From the NCBI GenBank assembly GCA_025352325.1, contig JANXTR010000033.1:62001-126000 (forward strand): 64,000 nucleotides of DNA, in the 5' to 3' direction. The notes under the pieces are model-generated. The model worked only from the letters and a program-made list of their open reading frames with translations, was not told where the DNA came from and did no database searches. Of this stretch, positions 50,606 to 60,266 are shown piece after piece. Every line of letters starts with the position of its first letter. Position 1 is the stretch's first letter. The DNA is from Microbacteriaceae bacterium (lineage in GTDB: Bacteria; Actinomycetota; Actinomycetes; Actinomycetales; Microbacteriaceae). Made by a program: the position numbers and the translations under genes.

Positions 50606-51694
50606 CTAGCCTGGAGCACTCTCCGTAGTCGGGAGCTCTGGAACACGCCAGGCCGATTTGGCGGCGGCGACCACATGGCTCACAAAGGCACCTGACGCCA
50701 GGACCCATGGACGATCTACTCGGCGGAGAAAGAAGCTAGTCGGCCAGACACAATCCGTTGAATCGGTAAACAGCAGCAGCATGGTGTCCCAGGTTCGCGC
50801 ACCTTGCGCAGCACGTTCGACGCTAACCGCGATGACTGCGTCAGCATCAAGCCGCCACAAGACCTGTGGTGAAGCTCCCCCCCAAAGCCGAAGACCGCCC
50901 GTGTCGACCGTTAGATAGAGCAAATACGGTAGGACCGTGCCGGGGTGGAGAACGCCGACCACCGCCTGCAGTTCGATCGTCCGCAGTGTTCCAATGACCT
51001 TCACGCCTCGTGCCTCAGCGTGGATCACCTTCACTTGACTCCATGCTCGGTTACTGATAAAGGCCGCGGCGGCGAGAGCTACAGCGACTAGGCCACCAAC
51101 AATCAGAAGGACATCTAGCAAGGCCGCTGGTCCCCCTTCAAGAGAGAGACCTCCGGCCGCACGCGCCAAGAAGAACGCGGCTGAAGCGCAAAGTGCAACT
51201 AGCGAAATCGCGGAGCGGATGCGAATCCCTCGCCGCAAAGATGGCCCATCAGTCTGCCAACGGAGATCGGCCTCGGGCCGGGAACCGACGTGTCCCTCTA
51301 GAGCCTGACGAGACCTCGCGATCTGTTCCTTTCTCGAGGAGGTCATCTTTGGGCGAACAATCCGTGGGCGCAGCACCACCCCGTCGCGCGAACGGCGGAG
51401 CTCCAGCCCCACTGCGGCCAGGCCAGGCAGGGTTGTATAACCGACAGACGCCTCCCGAATTGCTCGCGCTGCCTGGGCGGCCGCGGCGCCAGATCCGACA
51501 AGAATGCCGACAAACAGCAAGGCGATCACCGACGCAGAACCGGCTGGGTTGGACGCGAAATTGGCTGCCCCTGGAAACGCCACGACTCCTACGACGGTCA
51601 ACGCCAGCGCTACAAAAAACGCGGCGATACCCGCGAAGCAAATGCGTTGCCAAGTTAGGGCTGAAGTTCCCGGGAGATTTGTGCCAACCATCAC
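50606..51694 (-). CDS. Multi-TM hypothetical protein, candidate RHS-linked immunity protein
   Basis: Four predicted TM segments; immediately downstream of the RHS C-terminus on the same strand. Confidence 0.6.
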   Translation of the reverse strand: MMVGTNLPGTSALTWQRICFAGIAAFFVALALTVVGVVAFPGAANFASNPAGSASVIALLFVGILVGSGAAAAQAARAIREASVGYTTLPGLAAVGLELRRSRDGVVLRPRIVRPKMTSSRKEQIARSRQALEGHVGSRPEADLRWQTDGPSLRRGIRIRSAISLVALCASAAFFLARAAGGLSLEGGPAALLDVLLIVGGLVAVALAAAAFISNRAWSQVKVIHAEARGVKVIGTLRTIELQAVVGVLHPGTVLPYLLYLTVDTGGLRLWGGASPQVLWRLDADAVIAVSVERAAQGARTWDTMLLLFTDSTDCVWPTSFFLRRVDRPWVLASGAFVSHVVAAAKSAWRVPELPTTESAPG

Positions 51695-51700
51695 CGAAAC

Positions 51701-53016
51701 CTATCCCAGAGAGCGGCAGTAGGCGGCTTGCTCGTGCAGAGCGCTAATCGTCCCGAGCAATGTCCCGTATCCGCCGTACATCACCCCGACGACATCGACG
51801 CCGATGAGCTTGCTCTTTGCGAGCATGCTCGCGGTCTTCGCGCTGTTCAGCGCTGCGCGAGCTGCCTTCACCCCGGTCCCCGCAGCCTGGGCGGCCTTGA
51901 GACTCTCTTCGGCGGCCTTCGCGCCCTTTTCGGCAATGCTCGCTGCGCGGCCGGCAACCAGCCCCACCCCGCCCGTGACTTCACCGGCGACATCGAAGCC
52001 GCAACCAATTGCATCCCGTTCACCAAATGCTCCACCGCAGTCCGCCGCAATCGCTACGCCGCCGGCTGCTAGGGAGAGAACTTCGAGTACCGCCCCCACC
52101 GGGGCCGCAACACCGGTCGCATCGAGCACAAGGCCAGCGATTCCCAGAGCTGACCCGATGGTTCCGGCCCACCATCCGATACCGAAGAGACCGAGTGGAT
52201 CGAACATGTCAAGTGGGTTGTTCGAGGCGTAGACAAAAGCGAAGGCAGTAGAAGCGAGAGCCGGGTCACTAGAAAGGAACAGCGCTGTGCCCGGGTCGTA
52301 GTACCTTGCGCGAAGGTACACAAAGCCGGTCTCAGCGTCAGCGTATTCACCAGCGAACTCGATCGGGGACGAGGCGCTGCCGGAGTGAGTCGCTATCGCG
52401 CCATGGATCGTGTAGCTATAAGTCCCAACGATGGCTCCGGTGAGATCCGTAAGCGCCGCGGTCGATCGTTGGGCGTCGGCGAAGTACCACTGTGGGCTAG
52501 CTCCAGCCGCCCCTGTCTGCTCCACAGGCGCGCCAGTAGGTCCATAGATGTAGTTCTCGGTACCGTCGCTCAGCAACAGCGGTGTCGAGGCTCCCGGTGT
52601 CCAGGTAAACGGCGTCGTTGTGCCGCCGACGGTCTTGCTCGTGCGCAAGCCATCTCCGTCGTAGACGTAGCTGGCAGTAGTGGCGCCAGATATCGCTGAC
52701 AGCTCTCCGGCGCCATTCCACGAGTATGTACTTGCGGTTCCGGCATTCGGAGTCCTGCCCGTTCGCTGGCCGTCCGAATTGGTCGCATATGTCGTCGAGC
52801 CACTCGCCGGGCTTGAACAAGTTGGGCTTGTCACTGACGTTGTCGTCGACCAGCAAAGGCGATCCGCCGAATCGAAAACTTCAGTCGCTGCTCCTACAGT
52901 CGTGGGGTTTCCGGCCGAGTCGTAGGAAGTGGGAGTAGCCACACCCGACGACGTCGACGACACAACCTGCTCGTTCGTGTCGTACCCGTACGTTGTTGAT
53001 ACGCCCGCTGCGCCGG
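51701..53016 (-). pseudogene. RHS-repeat protein C-terminal fragment with polymorphic C-terminal domain, 5' truncated at the IS
   Basis: YD-repeat units; RHS core end EYADAETGFVYLRARYYDPGTALFLSSDPALA...NNPLDMFDPLGL; frame stays open (GAAGVSTTYGYDTNEQV) to the IS boundary. Confidence 0.88.
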
Positions 53017-54424
53017 AAGGGTCTGTAAGAAATCTTGTGTAAGTGGTTCGGCGTGATGTCGCGGCCTGAGGGTTGCGGCGTGGAGATGATCACGTATGAC
53101 GAAGGAACTTCGCAAGCATCTGCAGTTTGATCCAGACACGGGTGAGGTGTTGGCGGCGGAGAACGATTTCGCGGCGATCGCTGACGAGCTCGTGGCCGCG
53201 GCTCGGGGTCAGGGGATCGAGCTGACGGGCCCGAACGGTTTGCTCACTGGGCTGACGAGGCAGGTGTTGCAGACCGCGTTGGAAGTCGAGATGGCGGACC
53301 ATCTCGGCTATGACAAACACGACCCCCTGGGCCGTAACGGCGGTAACTCGAGGAACGGGTCGACGCCGAAAACAGTGCGGACCGAGGTGGGTGAGGTCAC
53401 CGTTCAGATTCCGCGGGACCGGGCTGGGACGTTCGCGCCAGCGGTGGTGCCCAAGTATGCGCGACGCCTGGCCGGTTTCGACGAGGCGGTCATCTCGCTC
53501 TATGCCAAGGGCATGACCACGGGCGACATCGTGAACCATCTCGCGGATGTGTATGGCGATGAGGTGTCCAGGGATCTGGTGTCGAAAGTCACCGACCAGA
53601 TCGTGAACGACATGGTCGATTGGCAGTCCCGGCCCCTGGATGCGGTGTATCCGGTGATCCTGATCGATGCGATCGTGCTCAAGGTCCGCGCCGGCCAGGT
53701 CGGGAACAGGCCCGTGTATGTGGCGATGGGCATCACCGTGGAGGGCCACCGCGACGTCCTCGGGATGTGGGTCGGACCCACCGGTGGTGAGGGTGCGAAG
53801 CAGTGGATGAACATGCTCACCGAGCTGCGTAACCGCGGAATCCAGGACGTGATCATCGTCTGCTGCGACGGGCTCAAAGGCCTCCCCGAATCGATCACCG
53901 CGACCTGGCCGCTGGCGACGGTGCAAACCTGCGTTGTGCATCTGGTTCGCAACAGTCTGCGGTTCGCGTCGAAGAAGTACTGGAAGGAGATCACGGCCGG
54001 GCTGAAAGAGATCTACCAAGCCAAAACTGTTGCCGAAGCCGAGGCCCGATTCGAGGACTTCGCGACCGAGTGGGAGGGCACCTACCCGGCGATGATCCAG
54101 TCGTGGCGCAACAGCTGGGCCGAGTTCGTTCCGTTCCTCGATTTCCCGATCGAGATCAGGAAGCTGATCTATACGACGAACGCGATCGAGTCGCTGAACG
54201 CGAGATTCAGGGCCGCGACCCGACGCCGCGGCCACTTCCCCAACGAGCAATCCGCACTGAAAGTGCTCTACCTCGCCGTCATCGAAAGACGCCACAACCG
54301 GGCGAACCCGACCGGAGAGATCGCCGGCTGGAAAGCTATCCTGAACACACTCGCAATGACCTACGGCGACCGCCTAGGACTCAACTAGCCAAAGCCAGTT
54401 ACACAAGAAAACAGACAGACCCTT
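53017..54424 (+). mobile_element. IS256-family insertion sequence
   Basis: Terminal inverted repeats AAGGGTCTGTAAGAAATCTTGTGTAAGTGG (53017-53046) and the reverse complement of 54395-54424, 24/30 identical; encodes a Mutator-type transposase. Confidence 0.88.
53096..54388 (+). CDS. IS256-family (Mutator) transposase
   Basis: YPVILIDAIVLKVRAGQVGNRPVYVAMGI, CCDGLKGLPESI, RKLIYTTNAIESLNARFR. Confidence 0.97.
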   Translation: MTKELRKHLQFDPDTGEVLAAENDFAAIADELVAAARGQGIELTGPNGLLTGLTRQVLQTALEVEMADHLGYDKHDPLGRNGGNSRNGSTPKTVRTEVGEVTVQIPRDRAGTFAPAVVPKYARRLAGFDEAVISLYAKGMTTGDIVNHLADVYGDEVSRDLVSKVTDQIVNDMVDWQSRPLDAVYPVILIDAIVLKVRAGQVGNRPVYVAMGITVEGHRDVLGMWVGPTGGEGAKQWMNMLTELRNRGIQDVIIVCCDGLKGLPESITATWPLATVQTCVVHLVRNSLRFASKKYWKEITAGLKEIYQAKTVAEAEARFEDFATEWEGTYPAMIQSWRNSWAEFVPFLDFPIEIRKLIYTTNAIESLNARFRAATRRRGHFPNEQSALKVLYLAVIERRHNRANPTGEIAGWKAILNTLAMTYGDRLGLN

Positions 54425-54461
54425 TCGTGAGCTGGCCCCAAGTAGAGCCCGAGCTGTCACA

Positions 54462-56246
54462 TCACCGTCCGAGGCTGGACGGCGCCCACGGCGAGAGCCG
54501 GGGCGCCAGTCGAGTGCTGAGTTGGAGGATGACTACCGAGATCACCGTGATGTAGACCACGGGCACAAACATGTCCGCCGTGCGGTACTGGTCGCCATAC
54601 GACGTGATAAGACCACCCAGGCCTTGCTGGCTCGAGAGCACCTCCGAGACGATTACGGCGATCCACGACACTGAGAACGCGAGACGTATGCCGGTGGTGA
54701 TGTAGGGGATCGAATGCGGCCAGATGATCGTCCGCGTCGTCTGCCAACGGGAGGCGTTGAAGCTTCGCGCCAGGTCCGGATACTCCTGCTTCATCGTGCG
54801 GACGCTCTGCAGGGCGTTGATCATGACGGGGAAGATCGCCGAGATCACGACGTAGCCGAGTCCGAACGTGAACCCGAATCCGAGCCAAACCACGAGCACG
54901 GGAATGAAGACCGCGTGCGGAAGCGCATAGAGGAACGAGACGTACGGGTCGAGGAGGTTGTTGAGCCAGCGGAATTGACCCATGGCCAGACCGAGGATAA
55001 CGCCTAGAACCACCGCGACAGCAAAGCCTGTGACGAGCAGAAGGAGGCTGTCCCCCAGCGGACCGAAGATCGACCCGGTGACGAAAGTCTGATCAATCAC
55101 AGCCGCGACAACCGCAAACGGCGACGGCAGGACCGCGCGACTCACTGTCGTGGAGGCCAGGTTCCAGAGGGCGAGCAGGATCAGCAGGACGACGATCTGC
55201 ACCGTGATCGATCCCCAGCGATTTTTCACGAGGTCAGTGAGGCCGTGACCGAACGCTTCGAGACCGTGCACCATCGGCCGGGCAGGCCGCAAGGGTCCCG
55301 GTCCGCTGGCGGTCGAGGATGAAGTCTTGGTGATTGCAGGGAAGGTGAACGGAGCCCGGACCGCAGCAACCGGTTCGGTCGCCTGCCGCATCCAGCGCGG
55401 CCGCGACCAGGGCTCGGTTACCGAGCGCTCCGTGCTTCGCATGATGACGCCCGCCAGGATACTGAAGATCCCGAGCACCACCACCACCACGAAGAATCGG
55501 TCCAGCCGCAACTCGCGGGCGTCGTTCGACAGCTGGAAACCGACTCCGATAGCAGAAGCCTCAAGTTCGATGACCACGGCGCCGATCATTCCATGCCCGA
55601 ACGCGATGCGGATACCCGCGAAGATGTAATGCAGGCTCGCTGGAAGAATGACCGTCGTGAGCCGTTTCCAGGGAGACGCGACGAAGACCTTGGCGGTGTC
55701 CTCGAGTGCCGGGTCAATGCTGGACGCGCCAATGTACGTGTTCACGATAACCGAGAAGATGCCGAAGAGCACGGTGGCGGCGACGCGGAGGCCGAACCCG
55801 ATGCCGAACGCCAGCAGAAGTATCGGGAAGAGAGACACCATGGGCAGCGAGTAGAGGGTGTTGACGTAGGGCTCGAGGATCGTCCTGACGACCCTGATTC
55901 TTGCCATGGCCAACCCGATTGGAACGCCGGCAATGATGCAGATGGCGAAGCCAGTTCCGAAGGTCGCGAGCGTCTGGCCGAATGCCGGAAGCACATCCGT
56001 GACGAAGCCGTCGCCGAAAGCATGGAATAGAGCGGTCGGCGAGGATGTCGAATACGGGTTGTTCGCCCCGACCAATTGCCACGCGATCAGAACAACGATG
56101 ACCGACAGGATGCGCTGCACCCACGGATCACGGATTATCGAGGAAAAACGGCCTGACAGGGTTGTCGGGGGTAGGTACAGTCCGACCGTCCGGTCGAGTG
56201 CGACCTCATCGGCCGCCGCGCCAACGCTGGTCGCGGAGGGCGCCAT
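54462..56246 (-). CDS. NitT/TauT-type ABC importer permease, two permease domains fused in one chain
   Basis: Two BPD-transport halves, each with an EAA-like loop (DTAKVFVASPWKRLTTVILPASLHYIFAGIRIAF and DLARSFNASRWQTTRTIIWPHSIPYITTGIRLAF). Confidence 0.9.
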   Translation of the reverse strand: MAPSATSVGAAADEVALDRTVGLYLPPTTLSGRFSSIIRDPWVQRILSVIVVLIAWQLVGANNPYSTSSPTALFHAFGDGFVTDVLPAFGQTLATFGTGFAICIIAGVPIGLAMARIRVVRTILEPYVNTLYSLPMVSLFPILLLAFGIGFGLRVAATVLFGIFSVIVNTYIGASSIDPALEDTAKVFVASPWKRLTTVILPASLHYIFAGIRIAFGHGMIGAVVIELEASAIGVGFQLSNDARELRLDRFFVVVVVLGIFSILAGVIMRSTERSVTEPWSRPRWMRQATEPVAAVRAPFTFPAITKTSSSTASGPGPLRPARPMVHGLEAFGHGLTDLVKNRWGSITVQIVVLLILLALWNLASTTVSRAVLPSPFAVVAAVIDQTFVTGSIFGPLGDSLLLLVTGFAVAVVLGVILGLAMGQFRWLNNLLDPYVSFLYALPHAVFIPVLVVWLGFGFTFGLGYVVISAIFPVMINALQSVRTMKQEYPDLARSFNASRWQTTRTIIWPHSIPYITTGIRLAFSVSWIAVIVSEVLSSQQGLGGLITSYGDQYRTADMFVPVVYITVISVVILQLSTRLAPRLSPWAPSSLGR

Positions 56247-56248
56247 GA

Positions 56249-57133
56249 TCAGTGCGCCGTCTCTGTCTGCAGCGCGGACTCGTGCTCGAGCACGCTCCAA
56301 ATGTCCGAACGGAGCGATCGGTACTCGTCGGTGTCGCGCCAGTCGTACTCTGACCGCGGCTTGGGAAGGTTGACAGTTGCTTCCTTGATGACGTGGCCCG
56401 GCGTGGTCATGACCAGGATGCGGTCAGACAGGAAGATTGCCTCGTCGATCGAGTGCGTCACGAAGAGAACCGCGATCTCTGTCTGGTCGCAGATCTTCTG
56501 AAGCATGATCTGCAGGCTCTCGCGGGTGAGCGCATCCAGGGCACCGAACGGCTCATCCATCAGCATGAGCTTGGGCTGAATAGCTAGGGCGCGGGCCAGA
56601 CCGAGTCTCTGGTTCTGACCACCGGACATCTGCGAGGGGTACTTGTCGGCGTGGGCGTTCAGCCCGACGAGGTTCAGGTATTCCGCGGCGATCAACAGCC
56701 GCTGCCTCTTACGGACGCCCTGCAACTCAAGCCCGTAGGCGACGTTGTTCAGAGCGGTGCGCCACGGAAGCAGGTTGAAGTGCTGGAAGACCATGGCTTT
56801 GTTGCGCGACGGGCCAGTGCTGAGCGTTCCGTCAACATATACTTCGCCCTCCACTTGCTGGAGGAGACCCCCGACAATGCGCAGGGCGGTGGTTTTGCCA
56901 CATCCGCTCGCGCCCAGCAGGCTCACGAACTCGCCCGTGGCGAGTTCGAGGTTGAAGTCATCCAGGGCGGGGAGCCCCGCCGTGGGGTACTTCATGGTGA
57001 GGTTTTTGACGCTGAGCAAGGTGGGAACTGCCTTTCCGGGGTTGTCGCCGGGCCCGAGGATGGCCTCGGACCCGGCGCTGGTGTGGTGCTTCTGGGCGTC
57101 CTGACTAGCAGAAGCCGTCTTTGTCCTTGCCAT
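56249..57133 (-). CDS. NitT/TauT-type ABC importer ATP-binding protein
   Basis: GASGCGKTTALRIVGGL, MSGGQNQRLGLARALA, LMLMDEPFGALDALT. Confidence 0.93.
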   Translation of the reverse strand: MARTKTASASQDAQKHHTSAGSEAILGPGDNPGKAVPTLLSVKNLTMKYPTAGLPALDDFNLELATGEFVSLLGASGCGKTTALRIVGGLLQQVEGEVYVDGTLSTGPSRNKAMVFQHFNLLPWRTALNNVAYGLELQGVRKRQRLLIAAEYLNLVGLNAHADKYPSQMSGGQNQRLGLARALAIQPKLMLMDEPFGALDALTRESLQIMLQKICDQTEIAVLFVTHSIDEAIFLSDRILVMTTPGHVIKEATVNLPKPRSEYDWRDTDEYRSLRSDIWSVLEHESALQTETAH

Positions 57134-58154
57134 TCACCTTGAGATAGGCGTTGACGAAGGTCGGGTCGACCCACTTGTTGTAAGCGGGTGTCGTGGCTTT
57201 CGTCAGACCGCCCTTGACTTGGTAGTCGTGGTTGAGCGTGTCGTTGACGGACGCCTGGCAGATCGCGCCGTTGGTGGCGAAGATCTTGCCGTCCTTCAGC
57301 TGCTGGTATGCAGTTGTCGCCTCCGCCGGCGTGAGGCTACCGAGAAGCTTGTTCGACGTAGCCGTTGCGATGTACTGCGCGCCGTTACCCGATGCCCAGC
57401 GCTGTGAGTCGATGAACGCGTTGACGACGGCTTGCGCCGTCGCCTTGTCTCGGATGAATGTGTCGCTCGCGATCATGCCTTGCTGCAGGTAGCTGCCAAG
57501 CACCTTGCCCGTGTTGAGCAGGATCTTGACTTTGCCCGTCGCGACCGCGGGAACCGCGTCTGCGGCGTGTACCGGAGCCAGGTCAACCTGGCCGGACAGG
57601 ATTGCAGTAACCCGAGCGGTCGTGCCACCAACCGTCACCTTCTGGACCTTGGTCATGTCGACCTTCGACTCGGCGAGTGCGGCCGAGGCGATTACGTCGC
57701 CCGCCGTACCGGCACCGGCGGTAGCGAAAGTGGCGCCGCTGAGGTCTTTCAGGGTGTACTTGGGCAAAGATAGCACCACGTAATCTGTCGTCTGCGACAG
57801 GCTGCCGATGTACTTCACCGGAGCGTCGCCGTTGGCGACTGCCTTGATCGCCTCGACCGGGTCGAGCAGCGCGACGTCCGCCTGGCCGGCTATGACGGCG
57901 CGGAGAGCCGTGGCCGGGTCGGCGACGGTCGAAGTGGTCACCTGGACACCCTCGGCATCCAGCAGGGCGGTCGCGTGATGAACAGCCGCGTCGGAGAAGC
58001 TCTCGCTTCCGCCCGAGATGATTCGAACGGTCAAGGCCAGCTTGCCGGGTGTTGCGGAGCCCGTCGCGGCCGGGGTGCTTCCAGAACTGCACGCGCTCAG
58101 CGTCAAGGCTACGGTTGCGGTCAGCGCGAGCAGCGCCGCAGTGGTTCGTCTCAT
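57105..58154 (-). CDS. NitT/TauT-type ABC importer substrate-binding lipoprotein
   Basis: ATG with GGAGGACC just upstream; LTLSACSSGS lipobox; SsuA/NMT1-like fold pattern. Confidence 0.88.
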   Translation of the reverse strand: MRRTTAALLALTATVALTLSACSSGSTPAATGSATPGKLALTVRIISGGSESFSDAAVHHATALLDAEGVQVTTSTVADPATALRAVIAGQADVALLDPVEAIKAVANGDAPVKYIGSLSQTTDYVVLSLPKYTLKDLSGATFATAGAGTAGDVIASAALAESKVDMTKVQKVTVGGTTARVTAILSGQVDLAPVHAADAVPAVATGKVKILLNTGKVLGSYLQQGMIASDTFIRDKATAQAVVNAFIDSQRWASGNGAQYIATATSNKLLGSLTPAEATTAYQQLKDGKIFATNGAICQASVNDTLNHDYQVKGGLTKATTPAYNKWVDPTFVNAYLKVNGKDKDGFC

Positions 58155-58305
58155 TGGTCCTCCAGATGTCGTCATTGATCTTCCAGATGGCTGCGGCCCC
58201 GCCGGGGGATGGTGTGAATCCGCGCTTGCGAAGTTACATTTGCACGAAAAAATGTTTCCGTCAAGAGAGAGTGGTGCAAAGACTCTGTCTTTCTCGGCAC
58301 CGCTT

Positions 58306-59064
58306 TCACCGCCCCTCAAACCGGGGCGGACGCTTTTCCCGGAAAGCATTGCGACCCTCTTCCCGGTCCCAGGTAGTCGCCAACTGACTCCAGAGAGACC
58401 GCTCCAGCTCAAGTCCCGCCCCGTCCCCGTCGCGAGCCGCTCGTGCCGCCTTCTTCGCGGCGACTAGCGAAAGCGGAGCGTGCGACGCGATCCGAGCGGC
58501 GAGCTCGGCGACCGCGTCCATGAACTCCGCCGTCGGGTAGACCTGACTGACAAGCCCGTACGACAGCGCGCCCTCGGCCGAAACGATTCCGCCGGCGAAG
58601 AGCACCTCGCTGGCGACAGCCGATGGCAACGCCGAGAAGATCCGCTGGGTGCCGCCGCTTCCGGGGAGGCTGCCGATCGAGACCTCAGGGAGCAGGAACT
58701 TCGCGTGCGAGTTGGCGACCCGAAGGTCAGCAGCGAGTGCGAGCTCGAAACCTCCGCCTGCTGCGGCCCCGTTCACTGCGGCGATCAGTGGTTTGCTGAA
58801 GTCGTCGAGCGGCTGAGCGAGGCGCTCGGGACGAACGACGAGGGGATGCTCCGGGTCCTGCCACCCCGAGAGGTCGGTGCCGGAGCAGAACGCCGTCCCT
58901 GCTCCAGTCAGCACGGCGACCCGGACACCAGGGTCAGCATCCAGTGCATGGAGTGCGGCTGCGAGCTCCAGCCGCGCGTCGAGATCCAGCGCATTGCGAT
59001 GTTCCGGCCGGTCGAGGGTGATCCACCCGACGGCTCCCGACAGCTCGAACCGCACCCCAGACAT
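58306..59064 (-). CDS. Enoyl-CoA hydratase/isomerase family
   Basis: GWITLDRPEHRNALD, AAVNGAAAGGGFELALAADLRVA. Confidence 0.93.
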   Translation of the reverse strand: MSGVRFELSGAVGWITLDRPEHRNALDLDARLELAAALHALDADPGVRVAVLTGAGTAFCSGTDLSGWQDPEHPLVVRPERLAQPLDDFSKPLIAAVNGAAAGGGFELALAADLRVANSHAKFLLPEVSIGSLPGSGGTQRIFSALPSAVASEVLFAGGIVSAEGALSYGLVSQVYPTAEFMDAVAELAARIASHAPLSLVAAKKAARAARDGDGAGLELERSLWSQLATTWDREEGRNAFREKRPPRFEGR

Positions 59065-60266
59065 CAGTACAGCACCTGCTCGTCAACCAGCTGGTCGTAG
59101 GCGCCACGCGTCATCCCGAGTTCCTTATGCAGCACATCGAAGGTGTGCTCGCCGAGCAGCGGCGGTCTGATGACATCGGGCTGGGGACCGTCGACCAGCC
59201 GGAATGGGCTTCGGGAGATCGGGATGTGGCCGATGACAGGGTGCTCGATGTCGCGCCAGAATCCGCGCTCCCACAATCCGGGGTCCTCGACGATGTCCCG
59301 CGAGGAGTTGACCGGAGCATTCGGCACAGCCGCGTCATCCAACAGCGCAATCGCCGGGCTCCGATCGAGACGCGCCAGGGCGGCGCGCAACTCTGCCTCG
59401 ATGGTGTCCTCGTCTGCCTTGCGGCCGGCCAACGTTATCCGGCTCTCATGGTGAGCGAGCTCGAGCGTCCGCTCCAAGGACGCCCATTGCTCGTCGGTAT
59501 TGCACGACAGCACCATCCACTGCATGTCTCGACAGAGGAATGCGGCGTGCGGAGCAGTCGATGGCGTGCGATTGCCACTCGCGATCGGCGCTCTGCCGAG
59601 CCCGGCCGCCACGATGGCCGGACCGATGACGTTGACCGTCGATTCGAACTGCGCTAGTTCGATCTGCTGTCCTTCTCCCGTCCGCCTTCGGTGCCGGATG
59701 GCAGCGAGCACGGCCACCAGTGCGTGACCAGGATTGGGCACGTGATCGGGGTAGTGCGTCCCGGTGCCGACGGGCGAGCGTCCCTGGATCCCCGAGAGAT
59801 CGACGATTCCCGCGAGCGCGGAGATGGTCGATCCGAATCCCACGTACCGGGAGTGCGGCCCGGTCTCGCCCTGCATCGGCATTGTCATATAGATCGCCGA
59901 TGGGTTGATCTCGCGCACGGCGTCGTACCCGAGTCCCCAACGGTCCATAATCCCCGGCCGGAAATTGCTGGTGACCATGTCTACCTTGCCGACCAGTTCT
60001 CGGGCGAGTTCCCGTCCCTTCCCCGTCGTCATGTTGAGTGCGATCGACTGCTTTGTCGAGTTACGAGAGGCGAAGTAGCCAGAGGCTTCAAGCCCTTCCG
60101 TCCCAGGACGGAAAGGCGGAGAGAGGCGGAGATTGTCTGGATGGCTCCGCGACTCGATCCGATAGACCGACGCGCCCAACTCCGCCAGAGTTTTCGTGAC
60201 CAGGGCGCCGGCGCCGATCCAGCAGAAGTCTAGGACGCGGATCCCGGCGAGTGGGGTCCCGCTCAT
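59064..60266 (-). CDS. CaiB/BaiF class III CoA-transferase
   Basis: GIRVLDFCWIGAGALVTKTLAELGASVYRIE, NMTTGKGRELARELVGKVDMVTSNFRPGIMDRWGLGYD. Confidence 0.93.
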   Translation of the reverse strand: MSGTPLAGIRVLDFCWIGAGALVTKTLAELGASVYRIESRSHPDNLRLSPPFRPGTEGLEASGYFASRNSTKQSIALNMTTGKGRELARELVGKVDMVTSNFRPGIMDRWGLGYDAVREINPSAIYMTMPMQGETGPHSRYVGFGSTISALAGIVDLSGIQGRSPVGTGTHYPDHVPNPGHALVAVLAAIRHRRRTGEGQQIELAQFESTVNVIGPAIVAAGLGRAPIASGNRTPSTAPHAAFLCRDMQWMVLSCNTDEQWASLERTLELAHHESRITLAGRKADEDTIEAELRAALARLDRSPAIALLDDAAVPNAPVNSSRDIVEDPGLWERGFWRDIEHPVIGHIPISRSPFRLVDGPQPDVIRPPLLGEHTFDVLHKELGMTRGAYDQLVDEQVLY

